Assembly (NCBI GenBank): GCA_963842505.1
Contig: CAWJGZ010000001.1
Span: forward strand, 2,311,388-2,375,387
Source: PALSA-129 sp963842505
GTDB lineage: Bacteria > Acidobacteriota > Terriglobia > Bryobacterales > Bryobacteraceae
DNA length: 64,000 bases
Direction: 5' to 3'
A model generated the notes under the pieces. That model worked only from the letters and a program-made list of their open reading frames with translations. It made no database searches and was not told the DNA's origin. This document shows, piece after piece, positions 52,725 through 61,878 of this stretch. Within the stretch, counting starts at the first letter, position 1. Every line of letters begins with the position of its first letter. The translations under genes were made by a program, and so were the position numbers.

Positions 52725-53549
52725 ATGACTCCCAATCAACCGGGCCAACCGCCCAAGATGTCCATTCCAGGTGTCCGCAATCTGATCGCCGTCGGCAGCG
52801 GCAAAGGCGGTGTCGGCAAGACCACTGTGGCCGTCAACCTGGCTGTCGGGCTGGGAGCGCTTGGGTTTCGCGCCGGCCTGATGGATGCCGACGTCTACGG
52901 TCCCAACGTGCCGCTCATGATGGGCGTCAATCGCACTCCCATGGCCAGCGGGGACCGCATCCAGCCGCTCGAACAGTTCGGCGTCAAGCTCATGTCGATG
53001 GGCTTCCTCAATCCCGGCGACAAGCCGCTCGTCTGGCGCGGCCCCATGCTCCACAGCGTCGTGCAACAGTTCCTTCGCGGCGTCGATTGGGGCGATCTCG
53101 ATTACCTCGTCATCGATCTCCCGCCCGGCACCGGCGACGTGCAGCTCTCCCTCATCCAGACCGCTCCCATCACCGGCGCGATTGTGGTCACCACTCCCTC
53201 GGATGTTTCGCTCGAAGACGCCCGCAAGGCCGTCCACATGTTCCACCAGGTGCGCGTGCCGATTCTCGGGATTGTTGAGAACATGAGTTTCCTCAATTGC
53301 CCGCACTGCCACGAACGCATCGACGTCTTCAGCCACGGCGGCGGCCGCCGCACGGCAAAAGAGATGCAGGTGAACTTCCTCGGCGAACTGCCGCTCGACC
53401 CGCAGGTCCGCATCGGCGGCGATACCGGCAGCCCCATCGTGTTGCGCAAAGGCGAAGGCGAGCCCTTCCTGGAACTGGCCCGCAATGCCGCCGCCCGCTG
53501 CGACGAAGCTGCCAACCAGAGCGGCCCCAATATCGAGATCGGCGAGTAG
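52725..53549 (+). CDS. Mrp/ApbC-type iron-sulfur carrier ATPase
   Basis: A 274-residue protein from the ATG at 52725 (an in-frame ATG lies at 52692). P-loop GSGKGGVGKTTVAVNLAVG near 24, LMDADVYGPNVPLM, DYLVIDLPPGTGDVQLSL near 127, and the metal-binding CPHC in SFLNCPHCHERIDVF near 186. It transfers Fe-S clusters to target enzymes in the cytoplasm. It lacks the N-terminal MIP18 (DUF59) domain of many bacterial Mrp. The heavy use of Fe-S and heme nearby fits but is not evidence of linkage. Confidence 0.94.
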   Translation: MTPNQPGQPPKMSIPGVRNLIAVGSGKGGVGKTTVAVNLAVGLGALGFRAGLMDADVYGPNVPLMMGVNRTPMASGDRIQPLEQFGVKLMSMGFLNPGDKPLVWRGPMLHSVVQQFLRGVDWGDLDYLVIDLPPGTGDVQLSLIQTAPITGAIVVTTPSDVSLEDARKAVHMFHQVRVPILGIVENMSFLNCPHCHERIDVFSHGGGRRTAKEMQVNFLGELPLDPQVRIGGDTGSPIVLRKGEGEPFLELARNAAARCDEAANQSGPNIEIGE

Positions 53550-53623
53550 AGCCACGCGGGGCCAACGGCCCGCCAAACCCGCCCTTGAGATCGGATTTGC
53601 CAGCCTGTGCTACAATGTAGCAC

Positions 53624-53857
53624 ATGAGGAAGGCTTCGGTTCGGGATCTTCGCATCCGCACCTCGGAGTTGCTGCGCGACGCCGAGAACGGTGAAGTGAT
53701 TGTCATTGAGCGCCGTGGCCAGCCGGTTGCCGAACTGGGCCCGGTCGCAAAGAAGCCCAGGAAAGTGAAAATGCCCGACATGAGCCGCCTCTGGAACGAG
53801 TTTCCTCAGGTCCCCGGAGACAGCACCCGGTTTATTTCGGAAGATCGCGACCGCTGA
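53624..53857 (+). CDS. Phd/YefM-type antitoxin
   Basis: A 77-residue protein with the DNA-binding N-terminus of prevent-host-death antitoxins: MRKASVRDLRIRTSELLRDA, then GEVIVIERRGQPVAELGPV. The C-terminal part (RLWNEFPQVPGDSTRF) would bind the toxin. Its stop overlaps the PIN toxin start as TGATG, the usual order. It probably represses its own operon. Confidence 0.92.
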   Translation: MRKASVRDLRIRTSELLRDAENGEVIVIERRGQPVAELGPVAKKPRKVKMPDMSRLWNEFPQVPGDSTRFISEDRDR

Positions 53858-54282
53858 TGTACGTCGATTCAGCTTATATCGCGAAGTTCTACGTGAACGA
53901 GCCGGACTCGCCCCAGGTTCGGGCCGTGCTCGCAGGTGCCTCGGCACTGGTCTCCTCGATGTGGGCCCTCGGAGAGGTCGCCTGTGCATTTCACCGCCAT
54001 TTTCGCGAAGGATCGCTCGAACCCGCGCAATATCGCGCGCTGCTCAACGCTTTTCTGCAACATGTGGACGGGGGAATCTGGACCTTCGTTCCCGTCACAG
54101 AGCGTCTCTTGCGAAAGATGACCTTTCTGCTGACGACGCTTCCCGCGACCGTTCATTTGCGAACAGGCGATGCGATGCATCTGACCACCGCCGTGGATCT
54201 GGGCGAAAGTGAAATCTGGACCAGCGATCGCCACGTTCTCGCAGGCGCGCAACATTTCGGTATCTCCGGCCGTACGGCCTGA
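53857..54282 (+). CDS. VapC-type PIN-domain toxin
   Basis: A 141-residue PIN ribonuclease. The acidic metal residues are in place: Asp4 (MYVDSAYIAKFYVNEP), Glu in ALGEVACAF near 44, Asp in LRTGDAMHLTTAVDL near 104, and Asp in IWTSDRHVL near 125. It would cut tRNA or rRNA unless held by the antitoxin encoded just upstream. The pair appears intact. Confidence 0.92.
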   Translation: MYVDSAYIAKFYVNEPDSPQVRAVLAGASALVSSMWALGEVACAFHRHFREGSLEPAQYRALLNAFLQHVDGGIWTFVPVTERLLRKMTFLLTTLPATVHLRTGDAMHLTTAVDLGESEIWTSDRHVLAGAQHFGISGRTA

Positions 54283-54337
54283 TGCGCATTTCGCGTGCGC
54301 CACATCGTCACCAGCGAATTGTCATGAGAAATGCGGC

Positions 54338-54568
54338 CTAAACCCTGGGCTTGGGCGGCGGCAATTCCCGCGCCACTACTGTATCCACGAAGGCTACCCG
54401 GTGGTGGCTGCCATCGCAAAACGGCTTGTTGGCTGATTGGCCGCAACGGCACAAGGAAATCACCGTTCTTCCAGCCAGGCCGAACGATGCTCCGCTGGGG
54501 TCCACGATTTCGAATTCCCCTTCAATCCGAATCGGGCCGTTGTTCTGAGGCGTAATCTTCGCAGGCAT
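54338..54568 (-). CDS. CDGSH iron-sulfur domain protein
   Basis: A 76-residue protein with one CDGSH motif, CRCGQSANKPFCDGSH near 40-55, giving three Cys and one His for a [2Fe-2S] cluster. The N-terminal strand part (GPIRIEGEFEIVDPSG) is typical of the bacterial short form. It is cytoplasmic and probably takes part in electron or cluster transfer; the partner is unknown. Confidence 0.92.
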   Translation of the reverse strand: MPAKITPQNNGPIRIEGEFEIVDPSGASFGLAGRTVISLCRCGQSANKPFCDGSHHRVAFVDTVVARELPPPKPRV

Positions 54569-54606
54569 CCCCGGATCGTATCACGCCCGCTTGGTGCTGG
54601 CTCCCG

Positions 54607-55395
54607 CTACTGCTTCTTGGCCGGCGGCGCTGTCGTACCCTTCTTGTCGTCCACCACGCCGCCGAACTTGATCGTCGACTTGCCTTCGTACCTCTTGTAA
54701 TCCTGGTACAACACCTTCATGCGGATGCGCTGGTCCATATCTTTGAAGTGCAGCGTATCGTCGGCATGCGTGTACGTCGGAAACCAGTACCTTCCGTCGA
54801 TCTGCTCGCGGTACGTCTCGAACTTCGGAAACTGGTTGGTCTTGGCGTCCACCAGGCCGACGCCCTTACCGTAAGTCTTCACGATCTGAAAATCGCGGTC
54901 GTCCACCCATACCTCGCCTTCGAAGTACCGCTTGCCCTTCACCATCTTCTTGGGCTTCACCGAGAATGTGTAGCAGCCGATCTCGTCCAGTTTCTCGCGC
55001 CCCAGGTAGTTGATGTTGTAATCGCCGACTTCCGAGGTCGTCAGCACGAAGGGCTGCACGTCGCGCAGATCCGCCACGTCTTCCGGCGTCAGCCCGATGT
55101 GCTGGAGCGAGATGACCGGCGCATAGACCACCTTTTCCATGCGTTTGCCGTCGGGTGAGAAGATGATGTCGTCGATCTCTTCCCACTTCCCGCCAGTGGG
55201 GTTGCCGCCCATGTCGAGTTCTTCCATCTTTACCGTCTGCCGGTACGTGTAGTTGTTGCGCGCCTCCCGGAATTGGGCTTCTTTGGCTGCAAACTTCTGG
55301 ATTATCTGCTGCGGGTCCAACTGATCCTGGTTGCCCGCCGGCTGCCTCGCCACGCAAATCGCCGCCATGGCGGCGCCAAGAATTAACGTGCGCAT
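54607..55395 (-). CDS. Secreted protein, lipoprotein-sorting-like fold
   Basis: A 262-residue protein. The ATG at 55395 is preferred, being preceded by AAGGGG, and opens a signal peptide (MRTLILGAAMAAICVARQ); an ATG at 55407 is also in frame. The rest (NNYTYRQTVKMEELDMGG, YFEGEVWVDDRDFQIVKTYG, YWFPTYTHADDTLHFK) resembles LolA-like outer-membrane lipoprotein-sorting folds. The C-terminal tail is Lys/Pro-rich. The precise role is unknown; such proteins are numerous in Acidobacteriota. Confidence 0.75.
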   Translation of the reverse strand: MRTLILGAAMAAICVARQPAGNQDQLDPQQIIQKFAAKEAQFREARNNYTYRQTVKMEELDMGGNPTGGKWEEIDDIIFSPDGKRMEKVVYAPVISLQHIGLTPEDVADLRDVQPFVLTTSEVGDYNINYLGREKLDEIGCYTFSVKPKKMVKGKRYFEGEVWVDDRDFQIVKTYGKGVGLVDAKTNQFPKFETYREQIDGRYWFPTYTHADDTLHFKDMDQRIRMKVLYQDYKRYEGKSTIKFGGVVDDKKGTTAPPAKKQ

Positions 55396-55420
55396 GTTCC
55401 CCTTCATGGTTGAGACGGTT

Positions 55421-56599
55421 TCACTTGCTCAACAGTTGCTTTGCCACGGTCACCAACTGCATGTTGCTGGTGCCTTCGTAAATTCGCCCGATTTTGGCGT
55501 CCCGGTAGAGCTTCTCCACGGGGTAATCTCTCGTCACTCCCACGCCGCCATGTATTTCGATGGATTTCGACGCAGCCTTCTCGGCGATCTCCGAGCTGAA
55601 ATACTTGGCCATGGCCGCCTCCATCAGGAATGGCTGCCCGGCGTCCCGCAGGCGCGCCGCGTTATAGACCAGCAGCCGCGCCGCTTCCAGCTCGATGGCC
55701 ATCTTCGCCAGCTCAAACTGCACTCCCTGGAACTCCCCGATGGTCTTGCCGAACTGTTTGCGCTCCTTGGCGTATGCCACCGCGTGTTCCAGCGCTCCGC
55801 GCGCCAGCCCGATCATCTGCGCTCCAATCGCGATCCGCCCTTCGTTCAGCGTCTCGATCGCGATCTTATAGCCCTTGCCCACTTCGCCCATCACGTTCTC
55901 GCGCGGCACGCGGCAGTTGTCCATCAGTAACTCGCACGTCGAGGACGCGCGCAGCCCCAGCTTGTCTTCCTTCTTACCCACCTGGAATCCCGGGAATTCG
56001 CGCTCCACCAGGAACGCCGTCACGCCTTTGTATCCCGCCTCCGGCCTGGCGTTCGCGAACAGCAGAAAGAAGCCGGCTTCGGCCGCATTGGTGATCCACA
56101 ATTTGCGCCCGTTCAACAGGAAGTGGTCGCCATGATCGGCCGCCGTGGTCGCCATGGCGAAGGCATCCGAACCCGATCCGGCCTCCGACAGCGCGTACGA
56201 CGCCACCATGTTCTCCGCCAGCCGCGGCAGGTATTTAGCCTTCTGTTCGGCGGTCGCCCACTTGATCAGCGCGTTGTTGCAGATGGTGTTCTGCACGTCG
56301 ACGATCACGCCGGCCGAGGGATCCACCGCCGACAACTCCTCCACCGCCAGAACCGCCTGAAAAAAGGTGCCGCCCTGGCCGCCGTATTCCTCGGGGATTT
56401 CGATCCCCATGAGACCCATCTCAAAGAACTGTTTGATGATGTCCTGGCGGAAGTGTGCGGCCTCGTCCATCTCCCGCACATACGGCCGGATCTGCTCGCG
56501 CGCGAACTTGCGCACAGTGGACTGGAAAAACTTTTCTTCTTCGCTGAGCCGCGTCAGCGGCTGTGGTATTGCATCCATGGTTTCAGGGGAAACTGCCAT
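55421..56599 (-). CDS. Acyl-CoA dehydrogenase, short/branched-chain type
   Basis: A 392-residue FAD enzyme: SYALSEAGSGSDAFAMATTA near 140, WITNAAEAGFFLLFA, QFGKTIGEFQGVQFELAKMA near 280, and the catalytic Glu in GRIYEGTSNMQLV near 376. The position of that Glu matches short- and branched-chain members rather than long-chain ones. It acts in fatty acid or branched amino acid breakdown, passing electrons to ETF. No partner gene is adjacent. Confidence 0.95.
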   Translation of the reverse strand: MAVSPETMDAIPQPLTRLSEEEKFFQSTVRKFAREQIRPYVREMDEAAHFRQDIIKQFFEMGLMGIEIPEEYGGQGGTFFQAVLAVEELSAVDPSAGVIVDVQNTICNNALIKWATAEQKAKYLPRLAENMVASYALSEAGSGSDAFAMATTAADHGDHFLLNGRKLWITNAAEAGFFLLFANARPEAGYKGVTAFLVEREFPGFQVGKKEDKLGLRASSTCELLMDNCRVPRENVMGEVGKGYKIAIETLNEGRIAIGAQMIGLARGALEHAVAYAKERKQFGKTIGEFQGVQFELAKMAIELEAARLLVYNAARLRDAGQPFLMEAAMAKYFSSEIAEKAASKSIEIHGGVGVTRDYPVEKLYRDAKIGRIYEGTSNMQLVTVAKQLLSK

Positions 56600-56868
56600 A
56601 AATACAGTGTACAGCCGTGATCCCCAATGTTCACTCTACTCGGCGAGTGGCTGTCCTGCGAACCTGCCGGGATCGCGGAACGGGGCTTGGTGAACGACTT
56701 GTCTCCGGGAAGCGGACTTGGGGATTCGGGTAGGGCACTCCCGCGCCGCGGGCGTCACTTTCCTCCAGTTGACGTGACGGGCACTTCACGAAACGTAACT
56801 TCGCTTGAGGCAAGTTTCCAGAAACCCCACACATCATTCCGTAGGCCAGTCGTCGCGATGATCGTGGC

Positions 56869-57669
56869 TCAATTCGCCGTCGGCGTACGCTCCACATGAT
56901 CAATCACCACGACGTCCACCGGTCCCTTCTTAAGCTCGAGCTTCAGTCCAAGCTGCTCCTGGACGGCGGTGACCAAATCCGGCCCGCTGTCGTCCACCTC
57001 CGGTCGGCGCGCGCTCCAGAACAACTCGAAGTCGAACTTGCCGGTCAGTCCGGTGTCGTTGTGCACCGGCGCGCTCAGTTGCCCCGCCAGTATGCCGGCA
57101 AACATATCCAGGTCCCAGTTGGGAAATTTCATGCGGGCGCGCCCATTTATCATCGCCATCCCGACGCGCGGAACCACCGGATAGCCGTCGCTGTCGGTCT
57201 TGGAGCCGAACGACTGCGGTGTATCGGGTTCCGGCGTCTCGACGTGCGGCTTCAATTTCGGACCGCGTTTCCCTACGGTGAGCGAATAGCGTTCCATCTC
57301 CTTCTGATCGCGGTGGACCTGCAGTTTGAACCGGTCGATCAGCAGATTCCGGAACATCGCCTGGAATTGCTCCTTGGTCGTACCCCTGGTTAATGTCGCA
57401 GCGAGTTCGTACCGCTCCGACGTGAGCCATTCCGGCCCGACAACCTGGTAGTATTCCACGGAATAAGCTCGACAAATCAAACTGCTCAGGGAAACGTTGT
57501 GGTAATCGATACGGGTCGGGTCGTTTGTGCCGGGACCGCCCTTGGACCACGCGGTATACCCGCCGCCCGGCGCAATATCGGCCGGCTTAATCGACGCCAC
57601 TTCGAACGTTGGACCGTCCTGCGCGAGGCATCCGACCGTCATCGCCGCCATAATCCAAAGCTGCCTCAT
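56869..57669 (-). CDS. TIGR03435-type secreted protein
   Basis: A 266-residue protein with a short signal (MRQLWIMAAMTVGCLAQ) and the family's opening FEVASIKPADIAPGG, then NVSLSSLICRAYSVEYYQVV, FRNLLIDRFKLQVHRDQKEM, and the closing VQEQLGLKLELKKGPVDVVV. This family is expanded in Acidobacteriota, notably Solibacter, and supports the lineage call. The function is unknown. Confidence 0.92.
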   Translation of the reverse strand: MRQLWIMAAMTVGCLAQDGPTFEVASIKPADIAPGGGYTAWSKGGPGTNDPTRIDYHNVSLSSLICRAYSVEYYQVVGPEWLTSERYELAATLTRGTTKEQFQAMFRNLLIDRFKLQVHRDQKEMERYSLTVGKRGPKLKPHVETPEPDTPQSFGSKTDSDGYPVVPRVGMAMINGRARMKFPNWDLDMFAGILAGQLSAPVHNDTGLTGKFDFELFWSARRPEVDDSGPDLVTAVQEQLGLKLELKKGPVDVVVIDHVERTPTAN

Positions 57670-57963
57670 AGTGAGATTCTAGCGCCGAGACCCGACCGAG
57701 TCTGGGTACTTTGCTTTCCTTAGGGTTGAACCTGCAAATTCAGCGTGCTCGCTAAAGCAAGGCAGAGAGCCCACAACCAGCGGATCAGGAGCCTGAAGCT
57801 GTCACGAAAGCCTCGGAAATGAATGTGCGCACAAACCGATTTTCTGGAAAGTAGCCAGTCCACGGAACCGCAACCCATATCTGGCGAATTGAAGGATCGA
57901 TCCCGGCAAACGCCGGCCACGGAAATCGATTTGCCCGAGCCGACGGTTGACCGGCAACGGCCG

Positions 57964-58302
57964 CTAGCGTTGACCGGGATCGCAGCCGAGCGAGAAGCGC
58001 AAAGCCGCGCAGATTTCGCTCATCCGAAACGAACCCAGCCGGGCTACTCGCCTCCCCAAGCGCTGCTGCGCGACCGTAACCGCGTTGTGTAGGTTCACTG
58101 CGCAAGGCGCCTTCATGCCGTCCTCTTCACTCAGTACCACCTCGGAGGGCACTCCGCGAATCGTGGACGTGACCGGCGCCACAGTTACGGTCGACAAATA
58201 GGCAATGGCGCTGTCGCGGGTAAGTACGACCACCGGCCTGTTCTTGTCTGGTGGTGCAAACTGGTAAAGACGGACATCCCCTCTGGCTATTCCGCTGGCC
58301 AC
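57964..58302 (-). CDS. MazF/PemK-type toxin
   Basis: A 112-residue endoribonuclease-type toxin. GTG 58302 is favoured, with GGAGG just upstream; a TTG at 58320 is possible. Features: ARGDVRLYQF, PPDKNRPVVVLTRD, VTVAPVTSTIRGVPSEVVL, and NLHNAVTVAQQRLGRRV. It overlaps the ribbon-helix-helix gene upstream by 16 bases, forming a MazEF-like pair. Confidence 0.9.
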   Translation of the reverse strand: MASGIARGDVRLYQFAPPDKNRPVVVLTRDSAIAYLSTVTVAPVTSTIRGVPSEVVLSEEDGMKAPCAVNLHNAVTVAQQRLGRRVARLGSFRMSEICAALRFSLGCDPGQR

Positions 58303-58520
58303 GCCGCCTCCGCTTCCCAAACGAGCTGTTCATCTTGCGCTCGCGGCTGCCTCGAATAGCCCTCGCGGTCGCGCTCCTCCAACGCTCGGATCTCCAAATT
58401 CCGGAGGTGGTCTCGAAGAGCGTCACGAATCAATGCGGAGCGGTTCCGCTTCGCCCGGCGCGCGGCTCGGTCGGTCGCCTGTAGCAGTTTCGTATCGAGA
58501 ACGACCTGGATCGTTTCCAT
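58287..58520 (-). CDS. Ribbon-helix-helix antitoxin
   Basis: A 77-residue protein with the RHH pattern METIQVVLDTKLLQATDRAA and RRAKRNRSALIRDALRDHL, then an acidic tail (DEQLVWEAEAAW) suited to toxin binding. It precedes and overlaps the MazF-type toxin gene, the normal order. It probably binds the promoter upstream of 58520. Confidence 0.88.
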   Translation of the reverse strand: METIQVVLDTKLLQATDRAARRAKRNRSALIRDALRDHLRNLEIRALEERDREGYSRQPRAQDEQLVWEAEAAWPAE

Positions 58521-58731
58521 ATGTGGACTCTATTCCACAGTATACTCCACATGCCTGTGTTGACGGATTCGTCCCCGTAAGCCGGCTGGCATTCCGGCAG
58601 CAGTTTCCATAGATTCACGCGGGATCGGTCCCGTGAAACGCCGTTGTGGAAAGTACGCGGTGCTATCTGGGAAAAGGGGGACGCGATTTGCGGGTTTGGT
58701 GAAAAATGCGTCCCTCGCCTTTTCGTCTCGC

Positions 58732-59844
58732 TTACACTACCGCTTTCAGGTCCTGGCACTTCCGGCCCTGGGACTCCGCCACGCCGGCGTGTGTCACGTA
58801 ACCGTGGTACGTGTTGACGCCTCCCTTGAGCGCGGGATGCAGTTCACAGGCGCCTTCCAAACCGTGGTTCGCCAGAAGCAGCAGGTAGGGGAAGGTTGCG
58901 TTGGTGAGCGCAAACGTCGAGGTGTGCGGCACCGCCGCCGGCATGTTGGACACGCAGTAGTGCAACACGCCATCCACGAAATAGACCGGCTCCGTGTGCG
59001 TCGTGGCGTGCGAAGTCTCGAAGCAGCCGCCCTGGTCAATGGCCACGTCCACCACCACCGCGCCGCGCTTCATGGTCGCGATCATTTCGCGCCGCACCAG
59101 CTTGGGCGCCGATGCACCCGGAATCAGCACCGCGCCCACCACCAGGTCGGCCGTCTTCAGATTCTCGGTGATGGTCCAGGCGTTCGATGCCAGCGTCGAT
59201 ATGCTGCCGTTGAAAATATCGTCCAGTTGCCGCAGGCGGTTCAGGCTGCGGTCGATGATGGTCACGTGCGCGCCCATCCCCACCGCGATCTTGGCCGCAT
59301 TCGTGCCCACGATTCCGCCGCCCAGGATTACCACGTTGCCCGGCGCCGTGCCCGGTACGCCGCCCAGCAGGATGCCGCGCCCGCCGTTGGGCTTTTCCAG
59401 GTATTGCGCGCCTACCTGTACCGACATGCGGCCCGCCACTTCGCTCATGGGCAACAGCAGGGGCAGGGAATTGTCCGATTCGAGAATCGTTTCATAAGCC
59501 ACGCCGCTTACTTTGGACGCCAGCAGGCGATCCGTCAGCTCCGGCAGCGGCGCCAGATGCAGATACGTGAAGAGAATCAAGCCTGGCCGAAAATGTTCGT
59601 ACTCGGCCTTCTGCGGCTCTTTCACTTTTATCACCAGGTCTGCCTTGCGCCACACTTCGGCCGCGCTCTGCACGATGGCCGCGCCCGCCTGCATGTATTC
59701 GCGATCGGTGATGGAACTGCCTTCGCCGGCCTTCGTCTCCACCAGCACCTCGTGGCCCGCCTCGCGCAAGGCGGTGACACCGCTCGGCACCAACCCGACG
59801 CGGGTCTCGTGGTCTTTGATCTCTTTCGGAACGCCGATGATCAT
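58732..59844 (-). CDS. ald: Alanine dehydrogenase
   Basis: A 370-residue NAD enzyme: alanine to pyruvate plus ammonia. Substrate-binding start MIIGVPKEIKDHETRVGLVP, KVKEPQKAEYEHF, YLHLAPLPELTDRL (catalytic His), nucleotide site GNVVILGGGIVGTNAAKIA near 168, and VAIDQGGCFETSHATTH with the catalytic Asp near 270. Full length. No operon partner. Confidence 0.97.
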   Translation of the reverse strand: MIIGVPKEIKDHETRVGLVPSGVTALREAGHEVLVETKAGEGSSITDREYMQAGAAIVQSAAEVWRKADLVIKVKEPQKAEYEHFRPGLILFTYLHLAPLPELTDRLLASKVSGVAYETILESDNSLPLLLPMSEVAGRMSVQVGAQYLEKPNGGRGILLGGVPGTAPGNVVILGGGIVGTNAAKIAVGMGAHVTIIDRSLNRLRQLDDIFNGSISTLASNAWTITENLKTADLVVGAVLIPGASAPKLVRREMIATMKRGAVVVDVAIDQGGCFETSHATTHTEPVYFVDGVLHYCVSNMPAAVPHTSTFALTNATFPYLLLLANHGLEGACELHPALKGGVNTYHGYVTHAGVAESQGRKCQDLKAVV

Positions 59845-59924
59845 GGTATCTTTCTCCGAGACTCAGATTAGCACCACTACACCGTGGGATGGCGGACGGG
59901 GCCGCTACTGCAACGCCCCGGCCA

Positions 59925-60191
59925 CTACGCAGCCGTCGACGGGTTGAACGCAATTCCGATACAGTGCTGGTTACCCTTGGCGGCGCAGTGCACCACCACG
60001 CCCTCGGCGGCGAGATAGCCCGCATTGATCTGGACCCTGGTTCCCGGATCGAAGGCGCGTTCCACCAGCAGGCTGATCCCAGACTGGCTGACGTCGTGGA
60101 CTTCGGCCGCAAGCTGTTCCTGGCCTTCGGCTATCACGGTAACCCGCCCTTTTGAGGGGATTCGCTCTTCGGAACGCCTTTCGTCTTCCAT
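59925..60191 (-). CDS. Small PilZ-domain protein
   Basis: An 88-residue protein from the ATG at 60191 (MEDERRSEERIPSKGRVTV). The PilZ motif pieces are RRSEER near 5-10 and DVSQSGISLLVERAF near 33-37 (DxSxxG). It is a single PilZ domain, with possible c-di-GMP binding. It lies head-to-head with tRNA-Lys. Confidence 0.85.
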   Translation of the reverse strand: MEDERRSEERIPSKGRVTVIAEGQEQLAAEVHDVSQSGISLLVERAFDPGTRVQINAGYLAAEGVVVHCAAKGNQHCIGIAFNPSTAA

Positions 60192-60280
60192 CAGCCACCA
60201 GATCGGCGGCGCGTGAGAAAAACTGTATAGCGGCCAGCGGTTTGATAAACTGGGAAAAGCATTCTTCCACACCACAAGCG

Positions 60281-60356
60281 GGGCCGGTAGCTCAGGTGGT
60301 AGAGCATGTGCCTTTTAAGCACAGGGTCGCGGGTTCGAGTCCCGCCCGGCTCACCA
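60281..60356 (+). tRNA. tRNA-Lys (UUU)
   Basis: A 76-base cloverleaf: acceptor GGGCCGG with CCGGCTC, D-stem GCTC/GAGC, anticodon stem TGTGC/GCACA around loop CTTTTAA (anticodon TTT at 60314-60316), T-stem GCGGG/CCCGC with TTCGAGT loop, and CCA encoded. All stems pair, with one G-T in the acceptor. Confidence 0.97.
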
Positions 60357-60602
60357 ACAAAATAAAAGACTTAGCTAATTTCGATAAAACTCGAAATATG
60401 TGCACTTGTGTAGCAGAACGTCAGGAAACGTTCAGGCGCGCGCCGAACCGGCCGCCCGGTTGCTAAGCAGTGCAAGGGAAAATTCGGTAGTGGGTCAGTC
60501 CCCGCAGAATGATCGCTTCTACAGGTAGGGGACAAAACGTCAACCTGGATTTGTAAACGCTGCGGCGTCTATCGCGGCAAAGGGAATGCATCGGACGGCC
60601 TT

Positions 60603-61418
60603 CTACTTGGCGCAATACTGGTTCAGAAATCGGAAGACGTCATCGGCCCAGACGGCCGATCCAAAATAGCCAAAGGAATGGCCGTCCTGAGTGGAGTTGC
60701 CGTATGGGGGATAGATCTTCACCTCGTAAGGCTTCTTCGCTTCCTTCATCACTGCCGAGAGAGTCTTGCTCGGCGATAGGTCATAGTCGTTCGCGGCTTG
60801 GAAAAAGAAAATCGGCGCATTGGCATTTCGAACGGCACGAGTCATACGCGATTGCAACTCGGGCGCCTCTACCCAACTTTGGGCACCCCCCGCTGAATCA
60901 ATCGCAGCACAGTAATTCCCGCGTTCCGCGCCTAGCACGGTTTCAATGCCACCAAACGAGGTCCCAGCCACAGCGATGCGATTCGGTCGAACAAAGCCCT
61001 GCTTTCGCAACCAAGCCAGGGCCGCCAACTGATCGTTCAGGTGATCCGTCTCCAGCAACCGGACCATGGCCGCAGCGGCCGCCGAGATGCCGCCGTTCTT
61101 CTCGGCGGCAGCGATCTGATCGCCAATGTACGGACCCGCCGAGGCACTCAAACCTTGACCTCGCCGGTAGGGTCCAAGGAATACCCATCCATGGCTTGCG
61201 AATACCGGACCGAGTGCATCGAATGCCTGTTTGCTCACCATGCCAGCAGCGCTCCCGTGGTTATAGACGACAGCAGGAAATGGCCCTGGCCCTTCCGGCT
61301 TGTACAACGCTGCGTGAAGTGTGATCTCCCCACTAGGAAACGTGACGATATCTTCCGCGGACAGAACCAGGGAGGAAAGCAGCAACGAGAAGAAGATCAA
61401 GAAACCATGTCTAGTCAT
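60603..61418 (-). CDS. Secreted alpha/beta-hydrolase (dienelactone-hydrolase-like)
   Basis: A 271-residue protein from the ATG at 61418 (another in-frame ATG at 61430). Signal peptide MTRHGFLIFFSLLLSSLVLS. Hydrolase features: PFPAVVYNHGSAAG, nucleophile VAGTSFGGIETVLG (Ser), acid in AANDYDLSP, and His in TQDGHSFGYFG. The substrate is unknown; an esterase or a peptidase relative is possible. It stands alone between tRNA-Lys and the IS91 element. Confidence 0.85.
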   Translation of the reverse strand: MTRHGFLIFFSLLLSSLVLSAEDIVTFPSGEITLHAALYKPEGPGPFPAVVYNHGSAAGMVSKQAFDALGPVFASHGWVFLGPYRRGQGLSASAGPYIGDQIAAAEKNGGISAAAAAMVRLLETDHLNDQLAALAWLRKQGFVRPNRIAVAGTSFGGIETVLGAERGNYCAAIDSAGGAQSWVEAPELQSRMTRAVRNANAPIFFFQAANDYDLSPSKTLSAVMKEAKKPYEVKIYPPYGNSTQDGHSFGYFGSAVWADDVFRFLNQYCAK

Positions 61419-61878
61419 CTCTTCATCCATTCTAGGTCAGACAATTCGCCCAAAACGGGCGTGTCGACACATAGGTCATGAGCGGTCGCGAAGTGTTCAC
61501 CGAGGATTTGACCTGGCGCAAAAATGCCCAGTGGCCGAATCACGCTAGGACCTTATCGGAAGTGCCCCGATGTGAGAGGCCGAGCGGGGCGCGTGAGTAG
61601 GGCCGGGGCGCTTTCGATAAGGGCGTTAGAAGGAAGCCGCTGGCGCGGCGGGAGCGGGAGGCCGCAAGCTATGGGTTTTGAATGCTGGTGGGACCGTGGA
61701 AGGCTGGGTAGTAGGATCGGTTTGAGCAGGCGGACGAGGCAAATCCGATGGGAAGCAGAGCGGGCATGACGCGATGAGGGGTTCACCAGACGGTTGGAAC
61801 GGCGGCTTTTCGGCGGTGAGGCACACGTAGGGTGCGCACGCCGAAGCGCGCGGGTTTTGCGCCAAATGGAATGCCGCG
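61419..61878. other. Intergenic region beside the IS91 element, no gene seen
   Basis: About 460 bases between the hydrolase start and the transposase stop. Overlapping short open frames of arginine/proline-rich composition occur in both strands, with no ribosome site or recognisable protein. Part of it is probably the non-coding end of the IS91 element, which I cannot delimit. Confidence 0.4.

Noticed and set aside
57720..58105. Short frames between the TIGR03435 gene and the MazF gene
   Set aside because: No ribosome site, no family pattern, and they run into the toxin gene.
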